Source of the DNA: CBIHON01 sp966211965
GTDB taxonomy: Bacteria > Pseudomonadota > Gammaproteobacteria > Burkholderiales > Burkholderiaceae_D
Direction of reading: 5' to 3'
NCBI GenBank assembly: GCA_966211965.1
Contig: CBIHON010000013.1
Coordinates: 50,650 to 114,649, forward strand
DNA length: 64,000 nt
The notes under the pieces were generated by a model. The model saw only the letters and a program-made list of their open reading frames with translations, had not been told where the DNA came from and made no database searches. A program made the translations under genes and the position numbers. Of the stretch, positions 17,306-26,514 are shown in pieces; within the stretch, counting starts at the first letter, position 1, and each line of letters opens with the position of its first letter.

Positions 17306-18358
17306 TCTCCATCCCTCCCAATCATGGATGCTCACGCCCGAAAAAGCCGGGTTCACGCCAAGGATGGATTGAATGATCGCCATATCCGCCAGTACCGCAT
17401 GCCTGGAATTCTTGGCCGCATTGTCACCGTAAGAAACAGTAGAACCAGGCCCTTTATGGGTTTCAATCGCGGCGGAAACGCGGGGGGCCGCGCACGGGGG
17501 CAAAGTGCTTGCATATTGCGCTTGCGTCAGTACTCGGTTCGCGGCGTTTTGCGGATCAGTGTTGTAAGCCATCACGATGTACTCATCGACGTAGTTCATC
17601 ATTTGCTTGCCGACACTGTTCCTCACGCCGTTGAAGGTCACCATGACCGGCGCGCCATAATAATTTTCCGTCCAGCTCGGCATCGCCGCAGCCATTCTCA
17701 AACCGGCAGCGGCGAGTTTATCGTGGATGGTCTTATGGATAGTGAGCCAATCCTCCATCAGCATTTCACGGTCCCTGGCCTGCGTCGCATACCAAACGCC
17801 TCCGCCGCCGGTACTCAATTGCGCGTCGGTCAACCCATTGTGAAAGCTGGCTGGAAAGTTTCCTTGCCCATCCTGAGGCTCCATGTCCGACTGAAAACCG
17901 ACAAAGCGCTCATTGGCGGCGACCTGACGGTTAAAGGCAATCATGTTATCGACCGCCGCGTAAAGATTTGCCGGTCCATAGGCGTCATCGAAATACCCCC
18001 GATAACCCTCAAGCCCCCACACGTGAATGCCATACTGATTCATTAGCGCATTGAACGCTCGAATTTGGCTGTAATAGGCAGAGTAATCGGAAGCGACCAA
18101 ATACAGAAAAACGTCTGTGACGCCCGTCGTAAAACCCGTTGTTGCAAGCGAGTTCTGTTGTGTCGCATTGGCCAGCACATCGTGCGTGTTCCAAACCCAG
18201 AGAGCCCGCATCCTTGTTTGCGGAACCGCCGCACAGGCTGACGATGAAACTGCCGTACCGTCGGCATGGGCCGCAGTCGTGGCCCAACAGGCGGACATCG
18301 CCGCGATCACGCAGCACCGAATCGTTGCGCGTGAAAGTTTTCGCAAACAGCTCATCAT
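17291..18358 (-). CDS. secreted putative TIM-barrel protein of unknown activity
   Basis: A 355-residue protein with a Sec-type signal (about 1-33, ending near TTAAHA). The ATG at 18358 was chosen because GGGAG precedes it. The mature part has the order of an (alpha/beta)8 barrel: strands MRALWVWN, VTDVFLYL, GIHVWGLEGY, FVGFQSDMEPQ, LRMAAAMPSW, YVDEYIVMAYNT, RVSAAIET and GVSIHDWEGW. The acidic residues at strand ends (DMEPQ, IET) are reminiscent of glycoside hydrolase-like domains, but I cannot name a family or substrate. It stands alone, convergent with the anti-sigma-like gene. Confidence 0.6.
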   Translation of the reverse strand: MMSCLRKLSRATIRCCVIAAMSACWATTAAHADGTAVSSSACAAVPQTRMRALWVWNTHDVLANATQQNSLATTGFTTGVTDVFLYLVASDYSAYYSQIRAFNALMNQYGIHVWGLEGYRGYFDDAYGPANLYAAVDNMIAFNRQVAANERFVGFQSDMEPQDGQGNFPASFHNGLTDAQLSTGGGGVWYATQARDREMLMEDWLTIHKTIHDKLAAAGLRMAAAMPSWTENYYGAPVMVTFNGVRNSVGKQMMNYVDEYIVMAYNTDPQNAANRVLTQAQYASTLPPCAAPRVSAAIETHKGPGSTVSYGDNAAKNSRHAVLADMAIIQSILGVNPAFSGVSIHDWEGWRVMAP

Positions 18359-18674
18359 ATTGCTCCCTTGTTTTCGCGTCCCAGCGAAAGAGCCGGTCGG
18401 CAGATTTACGTAATCATCGAGGAAGACCAAGCCGGAAATCCGGGCTTGGGCCAAAGTAGGAAGTGCCAACAACATATGGAATGGCACGCCGTCTCATAGA
18501 CAAAATTTCAACATAATACAATAATTTTTTTGATTATTTAATAAAAAAATATGAAAATTTTATAGATATAACATCGCAAAGAATCATCAAGCAAGCGAGA
18601 GGCACGAAGCCGGAAAACCACCGATGGGCGTATTTCGGCTCCTCAAGATGCGACGGTACTTGTTCAGCCAAACG
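18359..18674. other. AT-rich intergenic region upstream of the TIM-barrel gene
   Basis: No gene is seen. The stretch from about 18500 to 18585 is strikingly AT-rich for this genome, with runs of A and T, and probably contains the promoter of the minus-strand gene starting at 18358. The following bases lead into the dispersed repeats. Confidence 0.5.
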
Positions 18675-18799
18675 TCTAGAGCATTTTTAGCCTGACCGTG
18701 CGGAGTCAAGGTCAGGCCGAGGAGCGGACGCGTACAGACGTACGCCGAGCACCGGAGGCCTGAGATTGGCCCGTACGGTCAGGCTAAAAATGCTCTAGA
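18675..18799. repeat. palindromic repeat family A, copy 1
   Basis: A 125-base element with perfect terminal inverted repeats that begin TCTAGAGCATTTTTAGCCTG and end in the reverse complement. An inner near-palindrome surrounds CGTAC. It is nearly identical (four differences counted) to the copy at 63829-63953 and related to the copy at 28252-28375. The CTAG/TA at both edges suggests a TA- or CTAG-targeting miniature element. Confidence 0.75.
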
Positions 18800-18901
18800 G
18801 CCTGTTCCGCAAGTTGGATTCCTGCGCAGGCAGGAGGAAGCTTTGAAACAGTGCATCGCAGGCCGGAGACCGGCCCGTTACGCCAGCCGTAAACCGCCTT
18901 A

Positions 18902-19004
18902 AGAACCTCTAAATAAATGCCGCTGGCCAGGCGCGCCGACGCAGACAGTATGAACTACGGCCAGGAGAAGCAACAACGCCAGCGGCATTTTTTCAGAGGC
19001 TCTA
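18902..19004. repeat. palindromic repeat family B, copy 1
   Basis: About 100 bases with inverted arms containing AAATGCCGCTGGC-type sequence and CCTCTAAATAA-like ends. Its reverse complement matches copies at 27365-27460 and 54547-54640, including the internal GTTGCTTCTCC and CTGTCTGCGTCGG blocks. The right edge contains the stop codon of the TonB-like gene at 19002. Between copies A1 and B1 (about 18810-18832) lies a further short GGATTCCTGC...GCAGGAGG hairpin of REP type. Confidence 0.7.
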
Positions 19005-19676
19005 AGGACAGGTGGTTACCATGGTCCTTACGCCCTGTTGTATCACATCCCTCCCGCCAGTCAATCCATTGTGTTCCTTGTAGGCGCAATAAGACCCAGC
19101 CGGCCCCGTCACTTTTGTCATTCTGCGGCCGTCGCCGAGAACCAGTTCTTCTATCGTGGTCGTCTGTGACTTTGCGGCTGCGGCAATTCCTTTCTCCAAT
19201 TTTGACTGGACCGAGTCGGGCACCGCTTCCGGCAGCCTGGGATACGCCTTGCGCAATTCACGATCGATTTTTCCAATATCGCGCTTGGCGTTTTGCAGCA
19301 TATCGGCCGCACTCGGCATAGCCGGCGCCGGAACCGCTTCAATGGGTTTGTTCCCCTCGACCGGAGCAACTGCGGGCGGTGGCGTTTCGTTTGCAGGCAA
19401 CGGCGGTGCGATGCGCGATGGCGCTATTTGTTTGGGCGTGGAGGTTGCTTCAGGTACGACCGGTACGTCCGGGATTTGATCTGTCGGCCCAGCCTGCCGG
19501 GGCGGCGCGACAGGCATCAATTGCACGATCAAGGGATGGCGATCTGCTTCCTGCAAGGCCGGTGGATGCGGCATGGTCCACCAGGAAATAACCGCGAACA
19601 AATGCAGCGACACGGAAATGACGAGCCCGTTCCATAGAGGCGTTTTTCTTCGTGTCGTGCGGTTCTTTCCTGTCAT
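19002..19676 (-). CDS. TonB-like membrane-anchored protein
   Basis: A 224-residue protein with the TonB layout: basic N-terminus, one membrane anchor (about 14-34, GLVISVSLHLFAVISWW), a Pro-rich periplasmic stretch (about 45-120) and a small C-terminal domain. The last part (about 125-224) does not look like the canonical TonB C-terminal fold, lacking the YP motif region seen in the other TonB of this window. It has two cysteines (SYCAYKE and TTCP) that might pair. It lies downstream of the TonB-dependent receptor at 19944 on the same strand, separated by 267 bases. It may be a receptor-specific energiser or an unrelated envelope protein. Confidence 0.6.
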   Translation of the reverse strand: MTGKNRTTRRKTPLWNGLVISVSLHLFAVISWWTMPHPPALQEADRHPLIVQLMPVAPPRQAGPTDQIPDVPVVPEATSTPKQIAPSRIAPPLPANETPPPAVAPVEGNKPIEAVPAPAMPSAADMLQNAKRDIGKIDRELRKAYPRLPEAVPDSVQSKLEKGIAAAAKSQTTTIEELVLGDGRRMTKVTGPAGSYCAYKEHNGLTGGRDVIQQGVRTMVTTCP

Positions 19677-19943
19677 GCAGCCCTGGCGCTCAAATCCATT
19701 CGCGGCGGAATTCGCGCGAAACCTTCTCTTCTGATCGGCGCGCGATGCAGCAAACGAAGGGAAAGCCGCTTCACGCAGCGGGCATCCTATCGGGTATTCG
19801 AAACGTCAGGCAGTGCCGAAAGTCATGCTGGAGCTTGTCATGAACTACTGGTCCATCAATCCAAATTTTCATGTGGGGTGGGCGCAACACGCGCCGTCTT
19901 TGCTTCCGCGCATTGCCTCCCTACGCCAACCCGAAAATCGAAA

Positions 19944-22016
19944 TCAGAATTTAATTGCAAGACCGATACGGAAGGTGCGCGGTTCTGCCGGGTGCGTATG
20001 CACATCGTCATGCGGCGCGCTCTCGCTTCTGAGCTGCGACGTGTAAAAGTAATCGATGTCGCTGACCTTGCGATCGAACAGGTTGAGTATCTCGGCCGTA
20101 ATCTTGACATCCTTGCTGAGCGCAAAGCCGAGCTTGGCATTGACCAGCGTGGAAGACGATGAACGCTGCGAATTGTCTTCCACCAGCGCGCGGCTGCCGA
20201 AGTAGCGCAGGCGCAACCCGCCCGACCACCGCCCCTGTTCGGCCGTGATGCCGATCGAAGCGGTGCGGTCGATTGCGCCGGGAACGAACGGGCCGGCCGC
20301 GTCGCCGTCGGTGAAGCGTGCGCGCGACCACGCCAGGTCGGCGTCGATGATCCAGCCCGGCGCCGGAACGTAATAGTTGGCCAGTTCGACGCCGCGGCGA
20401 TGGCTGGGCCGTCCGGCTTCGGTTGTGCCGCTGTCGCCGACGAATACCAGTTCCGAGTCGAGATCGAGCTGCCACAGCGACAGCGAGGTCTGCAGCCCCG
20501 GCACCAGGCCCGTGAGGCGCACGCCCGCTTCCTTGCCGATGGCCTTGACCAGCGGCGTCACGCGCTGCGCCGGTTCGCCGGTAACGGGATCGACGCTGAT
20601 GGTGGCGCCGCGCGCATCGTTGCTGTGAAAACCGCGTCCCCAGTTCAGGTAGATTTCCGCGTGTTGGTTCGGGCTGAAAATGGCGGAGAATTTCGGACTC
20701 GTGATCGAAGCGTTCACCTTGCCGGAATTGGCGGGATTGTCGCTGCTCACGTCGAAGCTGTACCAATCGGTGCGCAGCCCTGTCAGCGTGCGGAACCACG
20801 GCAGCCAGCGCGTGGTGTTGGACAGGAAGACGGCCGATGCGCCTTCCTTGACCTCATCTTCGCGCCTGGTCGACAGGCGCTGCCTTGCCGCCGTGTCGTA
20901 CAAACCGACCGGCGACATCCGGTCGTGCCGCAATTGCAGACCTGCCGTGCTTTCCATCTCGAAGCCGCCCAGCCGGTGCAACCAGGTGCGCTCGGCATTC
21001 AAGCCCGCGATCAGACGCCGCTCCGATTGCTGGAATTGGTCGCCCTGCTCCCGGTTATCCATCGCATAAGTGAAGTTGCTGAACAGGTCCAGGCGCGAGC
21101 GGATCAGGTAGGCATTGACCTTGCTGATGCCGTCGGCGTAGCGCCGGCTCCAGTCGGCGGAAAGGCTGTAACGCGCGGTCTCGCCCCCGTCGCTGGGATC
21201 GATGGCGCCGAAGCGCCCGACCTCGCCGCTGTCGATGGCGCGCTGGGGAACCTGGTCGGTGGCGTTCCAAGACGATTGCAGCCCCATGACACTGAGACGC
21301 CAGGCGTCGGCACCGGTTTTGCCGCTATAGGAGAGCACGCCGTTGAAGCGTTTGTAGTTTTCCGGATTGTCCCACGGGCCGTCCTGGCCGGCCGCTTCAA
21401 TCGCATACAGCAGCACGCCCGGCCCGGCATCGCTGGAATTGGCGGCGACCAGGCGCCTGTACCGATGCTGGCCCAGTTCGACATTGAGCAAGCCCTGATC
21501 CAATGTGCGGACATAGTCGATCGCGGCGGCACCGGCAGCAGAGAAGTCACCCTCTTCGGCGTAATAGGGGCCTTTCTTGTACTGGATGGTGCTGACCAGT
21601 TCAGGAATCAGGAAGTTGAGGTCGGAATAACCCTGGCCGTGCGCATTGCTGGGCAGGTTGACCGGCATGCCCATGACGGAGGTGCGGAAATCGGTGCCGT
21701 GGTCGAGATTGAAGCCTCGCGCGAAGTATTGATTGGCCTTGCCGTCGCCGGAGTGCTGGGTGACGATCACGCCGGGCACGGCTTCGAGCAGTTCGCCGGT
21801 ACGCTGGCGCGGGCGGTTTTCAAGTTGCTTGGCGGTGACGGTGCCTTGATTGGCGGAGTCGGCGACGCCGATCGCGTTATCGGCGCTGGATTCGACCACG
21901 ACCGTTTCCAAGGTTTTCTCCACGGTCTGGGTGCCGCCTGCCATCGCGCCGGACGCGAGCAGCATCGTAGTGACCGCCGCAGCCGCATGGCAGGACCTGT
22001 TTTTGATGGACTTCAT
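19944..22016 (-). CDS. TonB-dependent outer-membrane receptor
   Basis: A 690-residue TonB-dependent receptor. A signal peptide (about 1-26, cleavage near AMA) is followed by a TonB box-like ETVVVESS, the plug domain (about 40-165, GTVTAKQLENRPRQRTGELLEAVPG, later YQKKGPYYAEEGDFSAAGA-like region) and a 22-strand barrel ending with the aromatic residue F of IKF. No FpvA-type N-terminal signalling extension is present. It is the last gene of an operon with a LolA-like protein, ABC transporter and outer-membrane barrel, 17 bases after the barrel gene. The substrate is unknown; the neighbouring HupE and exbB-exbD-tonB genes make a metal or metal complex possible. Confidence 0.85.
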   Translation of the reverse strand: MKSIKNRSCHAAAAVTTMLLASGAMAGGTQTVEKTLETVVVESSADNAIGVADSANQGTVTAKQLENRPRQRTGELLEAVPGVIVTQHSGDGKANQYFARGFNLDHGTDFRTSVMGMPVNLPSNAHGQGYSDLNFLIPELVSTIQYKKGPYYAEEGDFSAAGAAAIDYVRTLDQGLLNVELGQHRYRRLVAANSSDAGPGVLLYAIEAAGQDGPWDNPENYKRFNGVLSYSGKTGADAWRLSVMGLQSSWNATDQVPQRAIDSGEVGRFGAIDPSDGGETARYSLSADWSRRYADGISKVNAYLIRSRLDLFSNFTYAMDNREQGDQFQQSERRLIAGLNAERTWLHRLGGFEMESTAGLQLRHDRMSPVGLYDTAARQRLSTRREDEVKEGASAVFLSNTTRWLPWFRTLTGLRTDWYSFDVSSDNPANSGKVNASITSPKFSAIFSPNQHAEIYLNWGRGFHSNDARGATISVDPVTGEPAQRVTPLVKAIGKEAGVRLTGLVPGLQTSLSLWQLDLDSELVFVGDSGTTEAGRPSHRRGVELANYYVPAPGWIIDADLAWSRARFTDGDAAGPFVPGAIDRTASIGITAEQGRWSGGLRLRYFGSRALVEDNSQRSSSSTLVNAKLGFALSKDVKITAEILNLFDRKVSDIDYFYTSQLRSESAPHDDVHTHPAEPRTFRIGLAIKF

Positions 22017-22033
22017 TGTTGATGTTCCCTGAG

Positions 22034-23311
22034 CTAAAAATGTCTTTGTACCTGGATATATCCAAGATTTTTTCCGCGTCCGTAGTCGCTGCTCTCGCCG
22101 CCTGAAAAAAACTGCGCGCCGCCTGAAACGGTCAGGTTGTCGGAGACCGAATAGGAAAAGATCGGCGAGATGAAGCGGCTGCCGTCCGACAGGTTGAACA
22201 GAAAATAGGCGGCAGTCTTGAACAGCGGCGTAATCTCATAACTGGCCATCAGCCCTGCATAGCGCCTGCCGAAGGGTTGCACCTGCGCTAACTGCGGATT
22301 GCGTGCAACGGCGGCCTGCAGATCCTGCGGGCTCTGGCTAGTGCCGTACAACTCGCCCGACAAAGTGAAAGTATTGGCGAAAGCGTAATCGGCGCCCAGC
22401 AGTATTTTCCCATAAGACGGCCCGCTCTCGGGCCGGGTATAGGTAAATTCGCCGTGCAGGCCGGCGTCGCCGATCTGGGTCGCGAAATCGATGCCTGCCA
22501 GGCGGTCCTTCCAGTATTTTCCGTAGGTGAAGGCCAGGTCGGTCCCGTTGACGTTGGTGCGATACTGGCCGATCAGGCGGTCACTGACTCGGGCCGGGTC
22601 GGGCGCATAGACCATGCTGAATTTTGACAGTGCGCCGCTCTTGTATTCCAGCAAAGCGGCATCGACGCCGACATATTCGTCGCGCTCGACCTGCAGTGGA
22701 TTGACCGGATTGAGCATGTCGAGCGCACTCCACATGCGGCCGGTGCCGAGCGGAATGCGCTGCCGTCCCAGCGTCAAATCGGCCGCATCCATCGACAGCC
22801 GGACGTAGGCGCGAAACAGGCGCTGCGTGCCGTAATAGCTCTGCCGATCGGCGAACACGCTGCCGTCGCGCCAGTATTGCCGGACCGGCGCATTTTTTTC
22901 CTGCTGAAAGGCGGCGGTATTGAGATAGTTGCCGGCTCTTATTTCGGTATCGTGTTCGATATGCACCTGCAGATGGGACGGCACGTCGTAGGTCAGCTTC
23001 AGCCGCAGCCGGTTGACCGACAAGGTGTAGGGCTCGGCTGCCGCATCCATGGTCTTGGAATTGATCAGCAGCGTCTTCGCATAGCCGGCGAACTGGAACG
23101 ATCCCCCTGCCGCGTCATCCTCCGCCTTCGCTTCTCTCTCCGCTGCCGGCGTAGCCTCCGACAAGCTGTAAGCCAATTGCAAAGGCATTTCACGCTGTCC
23201 GGCGGCACGTGCGTCGATGCAATTCAATACAAGCCAACAACCAAGAGAAACCGACCCGGCCAGCCGGATCGCATGAGTCGAATGGCGTGCCGTCGGCCCG
23301 ACATCAAACAT
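22034..23311 (-). CDS. outer-membrane beta-barrel (porin-like) protein
   Basis: A 425-residue exported protein: a signal peptide ends near residue 37, then a linker, then alternating amphipathic strands from about residue 70 (FQFAGYAKTLLINSK) to a C-terminal aromatic (QVQRHF), typical of outer-membrane barrels. A segment FRAYVRLSMDAADLTLGRQRIPLGTGRMWS resembles alginate-export/DcaP-like porins only loosely. The start overlaps the end of the permease gene by eight bases, and the receptor gene follows 17 bases downstream, so the barrel belongs to the same transport operon. Confidence 0.75.
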   Translation of the reverse strand: MFDVGPTARHSTHAIRLAGSVSLGCWLVLNCIDARAAGQREMPLQLAYSLSEATPAAEREAKAEDDAAGGSFQFAGYAKTLLINSKTMDAAAEPYTLSVNRLRLKLTYDVPSHLQVHIEHDTEIRAGNYLNTAAFQQEKNAPVRQYWRDGSVFADRQSYYGTQRLFRAYVRLSMDAADLTLGRQRIPLGTGRMWSALDMLNPVNPLQVERDEYVGVDAALLEYKSGALSKFSMVYAPDPARVSDRLIGQYRTNVNGTDLAFTYGKYWKDRLAGIDFATQIGDAGLHGEFTYTRPESGPSYGKILLGADYAFANTFTLSGELYGTSQSPQDLQAAVARNPQLAQVQPFGRRYAGLMASYEITPLFKTAAYFLFNLSDGSRFISPIFSYSVSDNLTVSGGAQFFSGGESSDYGRGKNLGYIQVQRHF

Positions 23312-25808
23312 GGCGCATCGCCTTCACCGGATCCAGGCGAGCCGCGCGCAAGGCCGGATACAGCGCTGCCAGCAAGGCCAGGATCGGCAGCAATATCCCC
23401 GGCACCGCCAGCACCATCACCGACAGCTTCGGATAGATGATATTGGTCACCCCGGGAATGGCTGCGCCGTGCATCTTCATGTCGATTCCCCGCCCCATGT
23501 GCAGCAGCACCAGCACCACGCCAAGTACCAGGCCGCCGGCGGCTCCCGCCGCGCCGATCAAACCCGACTCCAGTTGCACCAGCCGCACGATGAAGCCAGG
23601 CCGGCTGCCCAGCGCCAGCATGGTGCCGAATTCGCGGGTGCGTTCCATCACCGACATCAAGATCGTATTCATGATCACCACCGACACCATCAGCAGCACG
23701 ATGCCCAGCAGCACCGTCAGGCTGCGTTTGAAAATGACGTTCATCTGCGCCACCGCCGGCACCAGTTCCTGCCAGCTCAGGAGGCGGATGTCGCCCGGCG
23801 GCACCAGCCCGGCGATCTGTTGCAGGGCCGGCGCCAGTTGCTGCTCTTCCCTGGCTTGCATGCGCAGCGCGATATTGGTGATGCCGTCGCCCATGGCCAT
23901 CATCTTCTGCATGGCCGGCAGGGTGACGTGAGCCATCACGTCGTCGAAGCTGTGGCTGCCGGTGTAGAACATGCCGGCCACGATGAAGGATTCGGAGGCC
24001 AGGTTGCCTTGCGTGTCCTGGGCCATGACCACCACGCGCTCGCCCAGGCGCACGCGCAGAAGTTGAGCGAGCTTTTTGCCGATGACGATTTCCTTGTCGT
24101 GGCCGGGTTGCAGGTAATGGCCTTCCTTGACCGATTTGTCGAGGAAGGTGACCTGGCGTTCGGTGTCGGGTTGGACGCCGATGAACATGATGGGCAGGGA
24201 TTTGGCGGGGCTGGTGATCATTGCCGTGGTTTGCACGCGCGGGCTGGCGCCGGCGACCGCAGCGGTGTGCTGGAGCCGGTCGAGCAGGCGCATGCCGTCG
24301 GGCAGGATGAGGGTGGGCTTCATGTCGTCCTTGAAGCTCTTGTGCTGGATCTGGGCATCGCCGGTGACCATGCCGGTGGCGTTTTCGACGATCTGGGTAT
24401 AGAAGCCGTTGGCGATGCTGCCCACAAACACGAAAGCGCCCAGGCCGAAGCCGATCGCGCCCAGGGTCAGCCAGGAGCGCAGCGGGTGGCGGCTCAGATT
24501 GCGCATGGCCAGCACCGGCAGCAAAAAGCGGCGGGACGTTTGCTCCTGGGCCGGCGCCGCCGGCACCACCTTTGCCCTGGCGCCGATGGCGCCACGCATC
24601 GCATGCAGCGGCAGCATCCTGGCGATCTTCCAGGCCGGATACAGGCTGGCTGTGACGATCACGGTCAACACCGCGCCGGAAATATACAGCATGCGATCCA
24701 CGCTCAGATGCGGATAGATGGTGCGCGTCACGCCCTGCATGGCCTGCACGGCGGCGGTCTGCTTGGTGAATTCGAGGCCGGTCGATCCGAAGTGCGTCAC
24801 CAGCGCGTAACCGATGGCAAAGCCGAGGCCGAAGCCGAGCAGGCCCAGGATCAAGCCCTCGTAAATGATGATGCGAAATACCTGGCGCGGCGAAGTGCCG
24901 ACCGCCAGCATCACGCCGAACTCGCGCATTCTTTCCACCACCGACATCAGGACAGTGTTGGCCACCCCGATGACGACGATGCCGAACAGGATCAGGGTGA
25001 TGGCCTTGCCCACCGATTCATGAAAATCGACCGATTGCGCCACTTCCGGCAAGAGCTGTTTCCAGCCTTCGACTTCGAATTTGGCGCCGAGCCGCGTACT
25101 GATATCCCGCACCACCGCGTCGGTTCGGTCGCGATCGTCCAGCTTGATCGCGATCGTCGTCATCCGGGTGCCGGAAGACAGCAAGGTGTCGGCGTCGGCG
25201 CGGGTGATAAAGGCTTGCATGCCGTCGACCATATCGTTTTGCGTGTCGTACACACCCTGCACCCGGTAGCGCTGCGCGCCGACCGAGCCCTGCATGCCTT
25301 GCGTCAGGACCGCGACTTCGCCGCCGACGCCGACGCCCAACACCCGGCCCAGGGATTTCCCGATCAGGATGCCGCCTGTTTCGCCCTTTTCGAAGTAACG
25401 GCCGGCTGAAATTTTCTTGTGCAGCGCCGTTACCGAGGGTTCACGCTCCGGATCGACGCCGACCAGAATCAAGCCGCGCGAATTGGCCTCGGTACTGACC
25501 AGGGCCATGGCCTCCATCCGCGGCGCCACGGCGGTGATGCCGGGAATCTCCTCGAATTTCAAGGCCGAAAAATCCTGCGCGTCGAAAGCGTGATCGACGT
25601 TCGGGTCGTCGGTATAGCCATGCTGGTGAATCTGGATATAGCCGGTGTAATTGCCGGTCATGTTGTTGATCATCTGCGCGTTGCTGCCGTCAAACACCGA
25701 CCACGCAAACACCAGGGCGGCGACGCCCACCGAAAACGCGATCAGGGTCAGCGCGGTGCGGCGCGAATTGCGCAGCGTATTGCGCCAGGCCAGGTTAAGC
25801 AAGCGCAT
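23304..25808 (-). CDS. FtsX/MacB-type ABC permease with two FtsX units
   Basis: An 834-residue permease with the doubled layout found in lipoprotein or lipid exporters: N-terminal membrane segment (about 17-40), MacB-like periplasmic core, three membrane segments (about 270-400), then a second set beginning near residue 425 and ending with three segments and the tail DPVKAMRHV. It partners with the ATPase encoded just upstream. I chose the ATG at 25808 (MRLLNLAWRN) because GGAGG precedes it; it overlaps the ATPase gene by 14 bases. With the LolA-like protein upstream, a role in moving lipidated or hydrophobic cargo to the outer membrane is plausible. Confidence 0.87.
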   Translation of the reverse strand: MRLLNLAWRNTLRNSRRTALTLIAFSVGVAALVFAWSVFDGSNAQMINNMTGNYTGYIQIHQHGYTDDPNVDHAFDAQDFSALKFEEIPGITAVAPRMEAMALVSTEANSRGLILVGVDPEREPSVTALHKKISAGRYFEKGETGGILIGKSLGRVLGVGVGGEVAVLTQGMQGSVGAQRYRVQGVYDTQNDMVDGMQAFITRADADTLLSSGTRMTTIAIKLDDRDRTDAVVRDISTRLGAKFEVEGWKQLLPEVAQSVDFHESVGKAITLILFGIVVIGVANTVLMSVVERMREFGVMLAVGTSPRQVFRIIIYEGLILGLLGFGLGFAIGYALVTHFGSTGLEFTKQTAAVQAMQGVTRTIYPHLSVDRMLYISGAVLTVIVTASLYPAWKIARMLPLHAMRGAIGARAKVVPAAPAQEQTSRRFLLPVLAMRNLSRHPLRSWLTLGAIGFGLGAFVFVGSIANGFYTQIVENATGMVTGDAQIQHKSFKDDMKPTLILPDGMRLLDRLQHTAAVAGASPRVQTTAMITSPAKSLPIMFIGVQPDTERQVTFLDKSVKEGHYLQPGHDKEIVIGKKLAQLLRVRLGERVVVMAQDTQGNLASESFIVAGMFYTGSHSFDDVMAHVTLPAMQKMMAMGDGITNIALRMQAREEQQLAPALQQIAGLVPPGDIRLLSWQELVPAVAQMNVIFKRSLTVLLGIVLLMVSVVIMNTILMSVMERTREFGTMLALGSRPGFIVRLVQLESGLIGAAGAAGGLVLGVVLVLLHMGRGIDMKMHGAAIPGVTNIIYPKLSVMVLAVPGILLPILALLAALYPALRAARLDPVKAMRHV

Positions 25809-26511
25809 GGGCGGTGTCCTCCACAATCTTGCCGTCCTTGAGACGGATCACGCGCGCCGCATGCCGCATGATCATCTCGTCGTGCGTGGAAAAAATGAAG
25901 GTCGTGCCCCGCTTCCGGTTCAACTCCAGCATGGTATCGATCAGGGCCGCGCCGGTATCCGAATCGAGATTGGCGGTCGGCTCGTCGGCCAGCACCAGCA
26001 GAGGTTCACCGGCGATAGCGCGTGCGATCGCGACACGCTGCTGCTGGCCGCCCGACAGTTGGCCCGGGCGCCGCAGTTGAAAACCGTCGAGTCCGACCTG
26101 CTTCAGCGCGGCCTCGGCGCGGCTGCGTCTTTCGGCTGCGGGCACGCCTTGCAGCAGCATCACGTATTCCACGTTCTCCAGTGCGGACAGCACCGGCAGC
26201 AGGTTGTAATCCTGGAAGATGAAACCGATCTTGCGCAAGCGCAGCTCAGATAGCGCGGCACGGGACTGTACCGCCAGCGCTTCGCCGCCAAGAAGAATTT
26301 TTCCCGAGGTAGGCGTATCGAGCGCGCCGATCAGGTTCAGCAGGGTGGTCTTGCCTGAGCCGGATGGACCGACCAGCGCAGTGAATTCGCCGGGCTGGAA
26401 ATCCACGTTGATATTCGCCAGCGCGTTGACCGCAATGTCGCCCTGGCGGTATTCCTTGGTCAGGTTTTCGATCCGGACGAGCGGCATGCTGTCGAGTGGA
26501 GAACGGTCCAT
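25795..26511 (-). CDS. LolD/MacB-type ABC transporter ATPase
   Basis: A 238-residue ABC ATPase with Walker A GPSGSGKTTLL, Q-loop FIFQDYNLLP, signature LSGGQQQRVAIARA, Walker B LLVLADEPTANLD and the switch His of STHD. It has the LolD/MacB pattern of ATPases that pair with FtsX-type permeases to extract substrates by mechanotransmission rather than conduct them. It begins three bases after the LolA-like gene and overlaps the permease gene. Confidence 0.93.
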   Translation of the reverse strand: MDRSPLDSMPLVRIENLTKEYRQGDIAVNALANINVDFQPGEFTALVGPSGSGKTTLLNLIGALDTPTSGKILLGGEALAVQSRAALSELRLRKIGFIFQDYNLLPVLSALENVEYVMLLQGVPAAERRSRAEAALKQVGLDGFQLRRPGQLSGGQQQRVAIARAIAGEPLLVLADEPTANLDSDTGAALIDTMLELNRKRGTTFIFSTHDEMIMRHAARVIRLKDGKIVEDTAHALA

Positions 26512-26514
26512 GGA

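Noticed and set aside
18500..18585. Possible replication or transfer origin because of AT-rich runs
   Set aside because: No DnaA boxes, iterons or rep gene nearby; a promoter region is the simpler reading.
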